The notes under the pieces: model-generated
What the model was told of the DNA's origin: nothing
Seen by the model: only the letters and a program-made list of their open reading frames with translations
Databases searched by the model: none
In this document: piece by piece, positions 11,804 through 20,094 of the stretch
Position numbering within the stretch: position 1 is the stretch's first letter
How the letters are laid out: each line of letters starts with the position of its first letter
Position numbers and translations under genes: made by a program
Source of the DNA: Chromobacterium alkanivorans
GTDB taxonomy: Bacteria > Pseudomonadota > Gammaproteobacteria > Burkholderiales > Chromobacteriaceae
Direction of reading: 5' to 3'
DNA: 64,000 bases
NCBI RefSeq assembly: GCF_016937655.1
Contig: NZ_JAFHKL010000007.1
Coordinates: 62,001 to 126,000 of the forward strand

Positions 11804-12562
11804 ATGGCTCTTACGCCGCTCCATCCCGTCCTCCGCGCCTTGCCGGCTCTGCTGCTCAGCGCCCAGATTGCCGCGCTGCCGTCGATCCGGGTGGCGCTGG
11901 GCGAAACCAAACAGCCCTATATCGACGCCGAACGCGGCAAAGGCGTGGAATTCGACATCGTCAGCCAGGCCCTGAGCCAGGCCGGCTATCAGCCTCAGAT
12001 CCGCTTCGGCCCCAATCTGCGCGCCCACACCTGGCTGGCCAACGGCCAGGTGGACGCCGCCATCGCCAATAGCGGCGGCCATGTTTCCGAGCCCTACATC
12101 GTTTACCAGAACATGGCGATCACGCTGTGCAAACGCCGCATCCGCCTGCGGCGGCTGGACGATCTGGCCCGCTTCCGGGTGGCGGCCTTCCAGGGCGCCC
12201 ACCTCTATCTGGGCCCCGCCTTCGCCGCGCTGACGCCGCAGATTCCGTCCTACCGCGAGGAGTCGCCGCAGGTCACCCTCAACCGCCTGCTGTACAGCGA
12301 ACGCGCCGACGTGGCGATTTCCGACGTCAACATCTTCCAGCAACTGAGCCGCGAGCTGAACCACGAGATCGACATCAAAGCCAAGCTCTGTCCGTACGCG
12401 CTGTTCACTCCCACCCATTACCGGCTGGCCTTCCGCGACGTCCGCGACCGCGACCGCTTCAACCTGGGCCTGCGCCGCTTCGCCGCCGCCGGCGGCTACG
12501 AGAAACTGGCCGAGCGCTACCAGCTGCCCACTCAGCGTGGACGGCCCTGGTTCAAACCCTGA
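11804..12562 (+). CDS. Periplasmic solute-binding protein, family 3-like (orphan)
   Basis: 252 residues with a signal peptide (about 1-23, MALTPLHPVLRALPALLLSA). A bilobed substrate-binding fold like the amino-acid ABC binding proteins follows: IRVALGE at the start, FDIVSQALSQAG, DAAIANSGG, a LARFRVAAFQG hinge, and a C-terminal YEKLAERYQLP. No permease or ATPase lies beside it, so it may serve a distant transporter or act as a sensory protein. The stop codon TGA is also the left copy of the 3-bp duplication flanking a repeat element, which begins directly after it. Confidence 0.75.
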   Translation: MALTPLHPVLRALPALLLSAQIAALPSIRVALGETKQPYIDAERGKGVEFDIVSQALSQAGYQPQIRFGPNLRAHTWLANGQVDAAIANSGGHVSEPYIVYQNMAITLCKRRIRLRRLDDLARFRVAAFQGAHLYLGPAFAALTPQIPSYREESPQVTLNRLLYSERADVAISDVNIFQQLSRELNHEIDIKAKLCPYALFTPTHYRLAFRDVRDRDRFNLGLRRFAAAGGYEKLAERYQLPTQRGRPWFKP

Positions 12563-12708
12563 GAACCTGTTCACGATCTGCCGCGCGTCGGTAGAGAGAT
12601 TGTGCGATGAGTGCCAACTTCGAAATGCTCATGCACCACCTGTACATTCCGCTTTCTCAGCGGTTTTCGCCTTGTCTCGCCTTAGCTCGCGAGACTTTGA
12701 ACAGGCTC
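12563..12708. mobile_element. MITE-like element, copy A (hybrid ends)
   Basis: 146-bp element in reverse orientation. Left end GAACCTGTTCACGATCTGC belongs to the ACGATC subtype; right end AGACTTTGAACAGGCTC belongs to the CAAAGTC subtype. Flanked by TGA on both sides (12560-12562 and 12709-12711), where the left TGA is the stop codon of the binding-protein gene. The internal section (AATGCTCATG, TTTCGCCTTGTCTCGCC) matches the other copies. The rest of the gap to 12902 holds no other recognisable feature. Confidence 0.8.
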
Positions 12709-12902
12709 TGAGAACGTGTCGCCGCGCCCGGCTGGTGGCCTAAGGGCGGGTGTCTGCTCTGGATCAATAACCTTCGCCGCCGCGCGGTGTTAGCATGGTT
12801 TGGCAGTATCTGATCGCTGACGACCGCCGCTTTTGTCCTTAGGCTTCGCCCGGGCCCGCGTCGCCAGCCGCTCCATGTATCCACCCGCCCAAGGAGTCGC
12901 CC

Positions 12903-13118
12903 ATGTTTCCCGAATACCGCGAACTGATCAGCAAGCTGAAAACCGAAGACGAGCACTTCACCCGCCTGTTCAACAAACACAACGACCTAGACCAGAAGAT
13001 CAAGAATATGGAAGCGCGCATCGAGCCTTCCGTCGACTTCGAAATCGAAACCCTGAAAAAGGAAAAACTGCGGCTGAAGGATGAGTTGTACATCATCCTG
13101 AGAAAGGCCGCCGGCTAG
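12903..13118 (+). CDS. YdcH-family (DUF465) small coiled-coil protein
   Basis: 71 residues, highly charged and predicted almost wholly helical: MFPEYRELISKLK, then FNKHNDLDQKIKNME and ETLKKEKLRLKDELY. This matches the YdcH/DUF465 family of short cytosolic helical-hairpin proteins of unknown role. Ribosome site AAGGAG lies 8 bases before ATG. A terminator follows within 30 bases, so it is monocistronic. Family assignment rests on the sequence pattern; no function can be given. Confidence 0.85.
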   Translation: MFPEYRELISKLKTEDEHFTRLFNKHNDLDQKIKNMEARIEPSVDFEIETLKKEKLRLKDELYIILRKAAG

Positions 13119-13141
13119 ATCCGGCGTCTGCGCGCAAGAAC

Positions 13142-13166
13142 AAAGCCCGCCGACAGGCGGGCTTTT
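13142..13166. terminator. Bidirectional terminator between ydcH-like gene and convergent hypothetical
   Basis: AAAGCCCGCC and GGCGGGCTTTT form a stem of about 10 bp with a GACA loop and T-runs on both sides, placed between two convergent genes. Confidence 0.85.
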
Positions 13167-13185
13167 GCATGATGCGCGCCGGGCT

Positions 13186-13479
13186 TCAGACCGTGGGCGC
13201 GTCCTTCTCCAGTTCCGCCAGGATGGCGCCGGGCTCCTGGGTGACTTCCAGCACCTTGCGGATGCGGTTGAACGCCACGCAGGCGTCGGCCGGATACTTG
13301 CCGAACGGCGTCAGCCCGCCATGGCTCCAGCCCGCCGCGGCCAGCACGTCCTTGCGGAACTGCGAGCCATCGGCGCTGCCGCCGGCGATCTGCTGCAAGG
13401 CCCGGTCGATCAGAATATGCGGAAACGGGTTGCGGGACAGCGTGGTGAAATGCTCTGGGCGAACTTCGTCGAACTGCAT
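13186..13479 (-). CDS. Conserved-looking hypothetical protein, 97 residues
   Basis: Cytosolic-looking protein starting MQFDEVRPEHFTTLSRNPF; no signal peptide, no membrane segment. AGGAGTGCGCC immediately before the ATG at 13479 decides the start. Contains WSHGGLTPFGKYPADACVAF and ends in a VTQEPGAILAELEKD helix. I do not recognise the family. It shares a terminator with the convergent YdcH-like gene, and MITE-like repeats lie upstream of it. Confidence 0.7.
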   Translation of the reverse strand: MQFDEVRPEHFTTLSRNPFPHILIDRALQQIAGGSADGSQFRKDVLAAAGWSHGGLTPFGKYPADACVAFNRIRKVLEVTQEPGAILAELEKDAPTV

Positions 13480-13595
13480 GGCGCACTCCTGATGCGGGAA
13501 CATGATTCATCTAAGTCCAAACCAGGGCAATTCGCCAGCAGACTGTGAAGACTCACACGCCGCCGCCGCGAATGGCGGCGGCGCGGGCCGGCGTA

Positions 13596-13647
13596 GAGCC
13601 TGTTCAAAGTCCCGCAAGCAAGAGCGGGACAAGACTAAAACAGCTTC
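13596..13647. mobile_element. Remnant of a MITE-like element
   Basis: Starts GAGCCTGTTCAAAGTC, as in the left end of copy F, then keeps only about 35 bp (CGCAAGCAAGAGCGGGAC) and ends AAACAGCTTC, resembling a right end. Most of the middle is missing. It abuts copy B, sharing the TTA at 13648-13650. Confidence 0.6.
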
Positions 13648-13650
13648 TTA

Positions 13651-13790
13651 GAACGTGTTTACGATCTCGCGAGCTAAGGCGAGACAAGGCGAAAACGGCT
13701 GAGAAAGCGGAATGTACGAGTGGTACATGAGCATTTCGAAGGCGTTTTCAACGCCGTATCGCCAACGCGCAGCAGATCGTAAACAGGTTC
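13651..13790. mobile_element. MITE-like element, copy B
   Basis: 140 bp, taken as the reference copy. Left end GAACGTGTTTACGATCTCGC; right end GCAGATCGTAAACAGGTTC. These form imperfect inverted repeats of about 19 bp. The exact flanking duplication is TTA (13648-13650 and 13791-13793), and the right TTA is the complement of the racemase stop codon TAA. The interior is partly self-complementary (GGCGTTTTCAACGCC). No coding capacity. Confidence 0.85.
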
Positions 13791-15020
13791 TTAGCGGTTC
13801 ACCAGCAGTTTGGGATTGGAATTGCCCCACACCGTGTAGAGGTCGGCCAGCAAGGCGCCGTTGATGTCCTCCAGCTCGGCGGCGCCGATTTCGGCCTTGC
13901 CCTGCTTGCCGAACAACACCACCTCGTCGCCTATCTTGGCGCCCGGAATCTCGGTCACATCCACCATCAGCGTGTTCATCGACACCTTGCCCACCACCGG
14001 CGCGCGCTGGCCGTTGATCAACACATGCGCCTTATTGGTGAAGGCGCGACGATAGCCGTCGGAATAGCCTACCGGGATGTTGGCCAGCAAGGACTCGCGC
14101 TTCAGCGTGTAAGTGCGGTCGTAGCCGACGGTGTTGCCGGCCGGATAGCGGTTGACCGCCGCCACTCGCGATTTGAAGGCCATCACGCGCAGATACTCGG
14201 TATGGCTGGGCACGGTGTCGCCGAAGATGGCGCCGCCCGGACGCACCATGTCCAGCCGCGCTTCCGGCACTTCCAGCGTGGCGAAGCTGTTGGCGCAGTG
14301 CAGGGTGATCTTGCTGCGGTCCAGACCGCCGGCCTTGATCAGCCAGGCGCTTTCCTGCTTGAACGCCGCCAGGCCTTTTTGCACGTCGGCCTTATCCTCC
14401 ACCGGGAAGTGGGTCATGATGCCCACCACTTGCAGATTGGGCAGCTTGAGCATGGCCAGCGCGTCGCGGCGGCCTTGCTTGCTGGCCAGCTCCACGCCGT
14501 TGCGGCTGATGCCGGCGGAGTTGATCGCCAGATGGATTTGCAGCGTCTTGCCCTGGCGCTTGGCCAGCGCGGACGCCTGACGCGCCAGTTCCAGATTGCC
14601 CACCAGCTCTTGCATATCGTATTGCAGGCCGTCGGCTATCTCTTCCTGCGTGGCGCTGCGCACGCGCGCCACCACGCCCTTGTAGCCGCTGGCTCGGGCC
14701 ACGCGGGCCTCTTCATTGCTGGCGATGCCCACGCAGGGAATGCCCTGGGCGATGATGGACGGCATCACGTTGGCGATGCCGTGGCCGTAGGCGTCAGCCT
14801 TCAAGATGGCGCACACCTTGGTGTCGGCGCCCACCAGGCGCTTGAGTTCGGCCAGATTGTGATCCAGCGCCGCCTTGTCGATTTCCAGCCAGGCGTTGCC
14901 GCGCGCGGCTTCCGCGGTGGAGCCGCTGTTGGCCGCGGTCAGCGGCGGCGCCGCCATGGTCAGCGCGGGCGCCAGGGCCAGGCCCAGCGACAAGGCCAGC
15001 AGTGTTTTCTTGAATTGCAT
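13791..15020 (-). CDS. bsr: Periplasmic broad-spectrum amino-acid racemase (Alr-like)
   Basis: Fold-III PLP racemase of the alanine racemase superfamily carrying a signal peptide (MQFKKTLLALSLGLALAPAL), so the enzyme is periplasmic. The PLP lysine lies in AILKADAYGHG; the opposing-domain tyrosine is probably in GYDRTYTL. The 409-residue length matches Vibrio BsrV, which makes non-canonical D-amino acids released to the medium. HLAINSAGISRNG fits the Bsr footprint better than housekeeping Alr. The start at 15020 is chosen because GGGGGAC precedes it and it begins the signal sequence. The stop codon coincides with a repeat-element duplication. Housekeeping Alr is unlikely given the leader. Confidence 0.85.
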   Translation of the reverse strand: MQFKKTLLALSLGLALAPALTMAAPPLTAANSGSTAEAARGNAWLEIDKAALDHNLAELKRLVGADTKVCAILKADAYGHGIANVMPSIIAQGIPCVGIASNEEARVARASGYKGVVARVRSATQEEIADGLQYDMQELVGNLELARQASALAKRQGKTLQIHLAINSAGISRNGVELASKQGRRDALAMLKLPNLQVVGIMTHFPVEDKADVQKGLAAFKQESAWLIKAGGLDRSKITLHCANSFATLEVPEARLDMVRPGGAIFGDTVPSHTEYLRVMAFKSRVAAVNRYPAGNTVGYDRTYTLKRESLLANIPVGYSDGYRRAFTNKAHVLINGQRAPVVGKVSMNTLMVDVTEIPGAKIGDEVVLFGKQGKAEIGAAELEDINGALLADLYTVWGNSNPKLLVNR

Positions 15021-15257
15021 AAGTCGTCCCCCGAGAGTGAATGCCGCTTGCCGACAAGGCTGTTCCGGCATTCGGAGGATGATAGGAGTCCGATATATTG
15101 GTATCTATGTGAATATTTACTAATAGACCTAGTTTCGCCCCGCCGCTTGACCCCGCGCAAACCCGGCAACGGCGGGCGCCCCTTGCGCGCCGCAGCGCCG
15201 CTATCCATCATGAAGAAGCGGCGCGCGGCGTCTGCGCGCTTTTTCGAGGTTCCTCCG

Positions 15258-16172
15258 ATGCGGCAATCCCTATTTCTTCGCCGGCTGGCCGGCTGCTGGC
15301 TGGCCGTCCTCCTCGCCTTCGGCGGCGGATTGCCGGCGTCCGCCCTGGCGGCCGGCATGGTCTATATCGGCCACGCGCCGGAAAGCGCCGCCGACGAGCG
15401 CTACGACTACCATTGGGCGATTCTGCGCGCCGCGCTGGACGCCACCCGCGCGAGCTGGGGAGATTACAGCCTGCGTTTCGCGCCGAGGATGAACGAGGCC
15501 CGCCAGCTGCAGGAATTGGGCCATCCGCGCGGCCGGCTCAACGTGGTGATCCGCGAAACCAACCGCGACTACGAACGTCGCTATCTGCCGGTGCGAATCC
15601 CGATAGACCGCGGCCTGCTCGGCTATCGCGTGCTGCTGATCCGCGACGCGCGGCAAGCGGATTTCGACGCGGTGACGAGTTTGGCGGACTTGCGCCGTTT
15701 CAGCGTCATCCAGGGAGAAGGCTGGGGCGACAACGCCATCCTGAAACAGGCCGGACTGACCGTGGTGACCGACCCCAATTACGACGGGCTGTTCCGCATG
15801 CTGGAACGCGGCCTGGGCGATTCGTTCTCGCGCGGCGTGGCCGAGGTGGAAGAGGAGATGCGCGTCTACCAGCCGCAATATCGGCATATCGCGCTGGAGC
15901 GCTCCCTATTGCTCTACTACCCGCTGCCCACTTACTTCTGGTTCGGCCGCGACGCGGAAGGACAGCGGCTGGCGCAGCGCGTGGAGCAGGGCATGCGGCA
16001 GATGCTGCGCAACGGCGAGTACCAGCGGCTGTTCCAGAAATACCACGCCGGCCTGATTCAGCGGCTGGACCTGAAACACCGGCGGCTGATCCGCATCGAC
16101 AATCCCTTCCTGCCGCCCAGCACGCCCTTCGCCGACCGCAGCCTGTGGTTCGATCCGACCACGGCCAAATGA
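15258..16172 (+). CDS. Periplasmic solute-binding-like protein (orphan)
   Basis: 304 residues with an N-terminal signal peptide (MRQSLFLRRLAGCWLAVLLAFGG). The mature part resembles a family 3 binding protein with LNVVIRETNRDYERRYLPVRIPI and LADLRRFSVIQGEGWGD, followed by a YQRLFQKYHAGLI lobe. The sequence is divergent and substrate residues are not obvious. Ribosome site GAGG lies 9 bases before ATG. No transporter neighbours. It is convergent with the Cys-rich secreted protein gene, whose stop lies 6 bases away. Confidence 0.7.
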   Translation: MRQSLFLRRLAGCWLAVLLAFGGGLPASALAAGMVYIGHAPESAADERYDYHWAILRAALDATRASWGDYSLRFAPRMNEARQLQELGHPRGRLNVVIRETNRDYERRYLPVRIPIDRGLLGYRVLLIRDARQADFDAVTSLADLRRFSVIQGEGWGDNAILKQAGLTVVTDPNYDGLFRMLERGLGDSFSRGVAEVEEEMRVYQPQYRHIALERSLLLYYPLPTYFWFGRDAEGQRLAQRVEQGMRQMLRNGEYQRLFQKYHAGLIQRLDLKHRRLIRIDNPFLPPSTPFADRSLWFDPTTAK

Positions 16173-16178
16173 CAACGC

Positions 16179-16649
16179 TCAATCGGCTTGCAAGGCCTGG
16201 CGCACGCACAGCCGCTGGGCGATCTCGCGGTCCGCGCATTTGAGCTCGGCCTCGGCGCGGGCGCGGCAGCGCGCGGGGTTGGCCGAACGCGCGCAATCCG
16301 GCGGCGGCAACCGCTCGTTGATGCAGACGCGGCGCGCCTTGCCCTCCAGCCCGTCGCAAGAACTGTGCGCCGCCCGCAAGGCTTCGCAACGCTTGGCGTC
16401 GCGCTCGCGCAGGCAGCTCAAGGCCGGCGTGTAAAACTGCAGGCAGGCGTGCCTGCCGTTAACCGGCAAATCGTTGCAGGCCATGGTGCCCTGGCGGTGC
16501 AACTCGCAACGCTGCGGCGCGGTGGCGCGGCTGCAATCCCATTGCGCCGCCGCCGCGTCCGCCAGCCAGCACAAGGCCAGCCCCAGTCCCCAGGCGCGCC
16601 GCAACGCGCCGTATCCCCTATTGTTTTTCAAGGCATGCCCCTTGCGCAT
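16179..16649 (-). CDS. Secreted cysteine-rich hypothetical protein
   Basis: 156 residues: basic N-terminus, hydrophobic core (WGLGLALCWLADAAAA) consistent with a signal peptide, then a mature part of about 120 residues with 12 cysteines in a regular scatter (WDCSRA, RCELHRQ, ACNDL, ACLQF, SCLRER, RCEALR, SCDGL, VCINE, DCARS, RCRAR, KCADRE, LCVRQ). The even number suggests up to six disulfides in the periplasm or outside. No family recognised. A second small secreted protein gene lies upstream on the same strand. Confidence 0.7.
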   Translation of the reverse strand: MRKGHALKNNRGYGALRRAWGLGLALCWLADAAAAQWDCSRATAPQRCELHRQGTMACNDLPVNGRHACLQFYTPALSCLRERDAKRCEALRAAHSSCDGLEGKARRVCINERLPPPDCARSANPARCRARAEAELKCADREIAQRLCVRQALQAD

Positions 16650-16735
16650 AGCCGTTTATCGCTGCGCCCGTCTGAATGGGCGAGAAGACGCCGCGCCTTA
16701 TCGGCGCGGCGGGCAGCCAGCCAGGCCCAAGGCCG

Positions 16736-16764
16736 CGGAACGGTTTGCGCCGCAAACCGTTCCG
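16736..16764. repeat. Perfect 29-bp palindrome
   Basis: Two 14-bp arms (CGGAACGGTTTGCG and its exact complement) around a single central base, between two minus-strand secreted-protein genes. A second shorter hairpin (GCCGCGCC/GGCGCGGC) lies at about 16691-16710. Neither has a T-tract, so they could be an operator, a cruciform or an atypical terminator of the upstream gene. Confidence 0.7.
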
Positions 16765-16864
16765 GCCGTGAGAATTGGAATTGGAATGAAAAGGCCGGCG
16801 TATTCTATTCAAAGCTTATCAATAGAAATCCCGCTTCGCCAGCCGGGCATGACGCGCAGCGGGC

Positions 16865-17206
16865 TCAGTCCGAGCCGCGCTTGCGGCGGTCGCGCCAGAA
16901 ATGCGGCTTGACGCGATCCGGCGGCGGAGGCGCCGCGTCGTCCGGGCTCATCCGCCAGTAGGGCGGCGGCGGCCTATGCATCTGCTCCGGCGGCAAATCG
17001 CCGTCCTGCACCGCCTCGCGCAGACGCAAATTGCGCAGGCGGCGCAACTCCTTGCAGTCCGGATCGGGCCGCGCCTGGCAGCGGCGGCCCGGCGCCGGCT
17101 CCATCTCCGGCGGCATGGGGCCGCGCTCCTTCCCTCGCGCCAGGGCCGGCGCGCCGGCGAGCGCTTGCAGCAAGGCAATGATGAGAAGAATCGGCAACCG
17201 CGTCAT
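16865..17206 (-). CDS. Small secreted proline/arginine-rich hypothetical protein
   Basis: 113 residues. MTRLPILLIIALLQALAGAPALA is a clear signal peptide. The mature part is short, rich in Pro, Arg and Asp (GPMPPEMEPAPGRR, PPPPYWRMSPDDAAPPPPD), with two cysteines (RRCQARPDPDCKELRRLR) and probably little fixed structure. The start at 17206 was chosen because the signal sequence begins there; the upstream in-frame extension has no ribosome site. Function unknown. The divergent 300-bp region to ompR holds the promoters of both genes; no specific site was recognised. Confidence 0.65.
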   Translation of the reverse strand: MTRLPILLIIALLQALAGAPALARGKERGPMPPEMEPAPGRRCQARPDPDCKELRRLRNLRLREAVQDGDLPPEQMHRPPPPYWRMSPDDAAPPPPDRVKPHFWRDRRKRGSD

Positions 17207-17506
17207 GAAAGCTGTTTTATCCTGTCGAAGGTGCTGGAAAAGGAACTCCGGGCCCGAAGCACGGCCCGGCGAGGGCGGACAGCATACACCAAGCGCCGCG
17301 GATGCCAAAGGCATCTCCCCGCGCCCATCCCCCCGGAACGCCCCATTACGCAGCCTAGACTCGCGGCATGAGGCAGACATGAGCGACAATCGCTGATTTG
17401 TTAAGGTGTGTGATCGCGAGAACCGGCTTAACATATCTTCATCAGGCGCGCTGCCGCATCCCGGGGCCAGCCGCTAAGCTGACACTCCGCTCCGAGGAAA
17501 AAACGC

Positions 17507-18232
17507 ATGGAACACAATAAGATACTGGTCGTCGACGACGACGCCAAGCTGCGCGAGCTGCTGACCCGCTATCTGAGCCAACAAGGCTACGCGGTGGAAG
17601 CGCTGCCGGACTCCAAGGACCTGGACCGCAAGCTGGCGCGCAATCGCCCGGACCTGATGGTGCTGGACGTGATGATGCCCGGCGAGGACGGCCTGGCGGT
17701 GGTGCGCCGGCTGCGCGCCCAGGGCGAAACCATTCCGGTGATCATGCTCACCGCGCGCGGCGAAGACATCGACCGCATCCTCGGCCTGGAAATGGGCGCC
17801 GACGACTACCTGCCCAAACCGTTCAATCCGCGCGAGCTCACCGCCCGCATCCAGTCGGTGCTGCGCCGTCATCACGCCACGCCGGCGCTGGGAGCGCGCC
17901 ACGACGCCGACGAGGAAGTGAGCTTCGGCGAATTCGTGCTCAATCTGGGCCAGCGCGAACTGCGCAAGGCCGGCCAGCCGGTGACGCTGACCAGCGCGGA
18001 GTTCGCTGTGCTGTCGGTGCTGGTCAGCCATCCGCGCCGGCCGCTGACCCGCGAACAACTGATGGAAATGGCGCTGGGCAAGGGCAACGGCGAATCGCTG
18101 GACCGCAGCATAGACGTGCACATCTCCCGGTTACGCAAGGCGCTGGAAAGCGGCGACACCCAGTTGCGCTTCATCCAGACGGTATGGGGCTACGGCTATG
18201 TGTTCGTGCCGGACGGCACGCCGCGGGAGTAA
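17507..18232 (+). CDS. ompR: OmpR-family response regulator
   Basis: 241-residue winged-helix response regulator. Receiver domain with phospho-acceptor D54 (LMVLDVMMPGEDG), the acidic pair in VVDDD and K in LPKPFNPREL. The C-terminal OmpR/PhoB DNA-binding domain contains LTSAEFAVLSVLV, RPLTREQL, SLDRSIDVHISRLRKAL and VWGYGYVF. Lies 3 bases ahead of the kinase gene. The name follows strong similarity to E. coli OmpR (239 residues) and the partner; targets such as porin genes are inferred. Confidence 0.9.
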   Translation: MEHNKILVVDDDAKLRELLTRYLSQQGYAVEALPDSKDLDRKLARNRPDLMVLDVMMPGEDGLAVVRRLRAQGETIPVIMLTARGEDIDRILGLEMGADDYLPKPFNPRELTARIQSVLRRHHATPALGARHDADEEVSFGEFVLNLGQRELRKAGQPVTLTSAEFAVLSVLVSHPRRPLTREQLMEMALGKGNGESLDRSIDVHISRLRKALESGDTQLRFIQTVWGYGYVFVPDGTPRE

Positions 18233-18235
18233 GCC

Positions 18236-19540
18236 GTGCGCAAGCTGACCGGCTCGCTGTTCTTCCGGCTGGCGGTCTTGGTGGTGCTGGTGGTGCTGAC
18301 CACCCAGTTCGTCACCCTGTGGATGGCCGCCGGCGAGCGCCACAAGCTCTTGGACAAGCAACTGTATTCGCAGACGGTGGACACCCTGGCCTTCCTGGAA
18401 GGCACCATGGAGGCGATGACCAACACCGAGCGCGCCGAATTCCTGGCCGGCTACAACCGCCCCGGCCTGCCGCGCCTGCTGCCCATCAACGCCGACCAGG
18501 GCGTCAATTTCACCGACTACGTGCCGCGCCTGGGCGAGACCCTGGCGCAACGGCTGTCGCACGGCCTCAACGAGCCCATCGAAGTGCGCCACGCCCAGAT
18601 CGAGGATCGCAGCGAACTCTGGGTCAATGTGCACGTGCTGGACCAGGCCTATTGGCTGGTGCTGCCTTTCGGCCGCTACAGCGACCGGCCGATCAACACC
18701 ATCATGCAGGCGGCGCTGCTGGCCTCCATCGTCGCCAGCCTGCTGGCCTTCGTCGTCGCCTGGCGGGTGACGCGGCCGATCAGCCGCGTGGTGCTGGCCA
18801 GCCGGGAACTGGCCGCCGGCACCATGCCGGCGGCGGTGCCGGAGGACGGCCCGCGCGAGGTGAAAGTGCTGGCCCATAACTTCAACCTGATGGCGCAGGC
18901 GCTGGACAGCGCCGCGCGCGAGCGCCGGCTGATGCTGGCCGGCCTGTCCCACGACCTGCGCACGCCGCTGACCCGGCTCAAGCTGACGCTGGAGCTGCAG
19001 CAGGACAGCCCGGACCAGCACGATATGCTGGCCGACATCGACGAGCTGTCGCAGATCGTGCGCCAGTTCATCGACTTCGCCCGCGCCGAGGAAACCACGC
19101 GGCTGGAGCCGGTGGCGCTGGCCGACCTCGCCGCCAGCGTGGTGTCGCGCTTCGCCCGCGAAGGCATGGAGGTGGGTCTGGAGCGGCGGGCCGAGCCGGA
19201 GTTGCAGGGCGACGGGCTGGCGCTGGAGCGGCTCTTGTCCAATCTGCTGGAAAACGCGCGCCGCTACGGCGCGCCGCCGGTGGAAGTCTGCGTCGAACAA
19301 GTCGACGGCTTCGCCGTGCTCAGCGTGCTGGACCACGGCAAGGGCATCCCGGCCGAGTTGCGCGAAACCGCGCTGGCGCCGTTCGAGCGGCTGGCCGAAC
19401 ACCGCGGCACCGACGGCGGCAGCGGCCTGGGCCTCGCCATCGTCAGCCGCGTGGTCAAGCAACATAAGGGCCGGCTGGAGTTCTGCGATCAGGCCGACGG
19501 CTTCAAGCTGGCCGTCCACCTGCCGCTGCACGCCGACTGA
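18236..19540 (+). CDS. envZ: EnvZ-family osmosensor histidine kinase
   Basis: 434-residue inner-membrane kinase starting with GTG 3 bases after ompR. Two membrane helices (about 10-30 and 155-180) bound a periplasmic sensor loop. HAMP follows, then the dimerisation helix with H239 in LSHDLRTPLTRLKL and an ATPase domain with NLLENARRYG, DHGKGIP and GSGLGLAIV. H239 lies at nearly the same position as EnvZ H243. It would phosphorylate and dephosphorylate the OmpR-like partner. Confidence 0.9.
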   Translation: MRKLTGSLFFRLAVLVVLVVLTTQFVTLWMAAGERHKLLDKQLYSQTVDTLAFLEGTMEAMTNTERAEFLAGYNRPGLPRLLPINADQGVNFTDYVPRLGETLAQRLSHGLNEPIEVRHAQIEDRSELWVNVHVLDQAYWLVLPFGRYSDRPINTIMQAALLASIVASLLAFVVAWRVTRPISRVVLASRELAAGTMPAAVPEDGPREVKVLAHNFNLMAQALDSAARERRLMLAGLSHDLRTPLTRLKLTLELQQDSPDQHDMLADIDELSQIVRQFIDFARAEETTRLEPVALADLAASVVSRFAREGMEVGLERRAEPELQGDGLALERLLSNLLENARRYGAPPVEVCVEQVDGFAVLSVLDHGKGIPAELRETALAPFERLAEHRGTDGGSGLGLAIVSRVVKQHKGRLEFCDQADGFKLAVHLPLHAD

Positions 19541-19552
19541 CAAGCGCTTTGC

Positions 19553-19577
19553 GCGCCGCCCGCCCCGCGGGCGGCGC
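19553..19577. terminator. GC hairpin between convergent envZ and EamA genes
   Basis: An 11-bp perfect stem (GCGCCGCCCGC) with a CCC loop ends exactly at the stop codon of the convergent transporter gene. No T-tract, so termination is probable rather than certain. Confidence 0.5.
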
Positions 19578-20012
19578 TCAGCGGAAACGCAGCATCACCC
19601 ACAAGCCGGCCATGCTCAAGGCCATGCCGCCGAGCTTGCCCAGCGACGGCTGTTCGCGGAACAGCAGATAGCCCAGCGGCAGCAACACCAGCGCGGTCAG
19701 CACATTGGAACTGAGCGCCGCGTAGCCGACGTGCCATCCGGCGCGATAGGCCAGCAAAAAGCCCAGCTCGATGCCGACGATGCCCGCCGCCACCCCCAGG
19801 CTGCTCCAGTTCAGCGCGGCCAGTCCGCGCTGGCCGCCGCCCGGCAGCCACCACATTCCCAGCACGCACGCCAGCATGGCCACGCCATAACTGACCGCCA
19901 ATGAAAAAAAGGGATTCGCCGCCTCCGGCACCTGTTTGATCGACAGGTGGTAGACGACGGAGCCGGCGACCGCCAGCAGCAATGCCGCGATAAACATGTT
20001 TGCGCGCCTCAT
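19578..20012 (-). CDS. EamA/DMT-family membrane protein, half-size
   Basis: 144 residues with four or five hydrophobic helices (MFIAALLLAVAGSVVYHLSIKQ, SYGVAMLACVLGMWW, GIVGIELGFLLAYRAG, VLTALVLLPLGYLLFRE, LGGMALSMAGLWVML). The pattern is a single EamA repeat, half of a 10-helix drug/metabolite transporter, so it likely dimerises. ATGs at codon 1 and codon 6 are both possible; the second has AGG upstream. It is divergent from a LysR gene 82 bp away, which often controls such a neighbour. Substrate unknown. Confidence 0.75.
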   Translation of the reverse strand: MRRANMFIAALLLAVAGSVVYHLSIKQVPEAANPFFSLAVSYGVAMLACVLGMWWLPGGGQRGLAALNWSSLGVAAGIVGIELGFLLAYRAGWHVGYAALSSNVLTALVLLPLGYLLFREQPSLGKLGGMALSMAGLWVMLRFR

Positions 20013-20094
20013 GGGAAATGTCCGTCCTCAGGCTAAACTTTCCCGTCGCTTATAGGTAGACTGAATATTCAAGGCATTGTTATAAGAAAAAATC

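Noticed and set aside
14025-16172. 715-residue frame over the racemase and binding-protein genes
   Set aside because: Only the last 304 codons, beginning with a signal peptide after a ribosome site at 15258, look like a real protein; the rest opposes the racemase gene.
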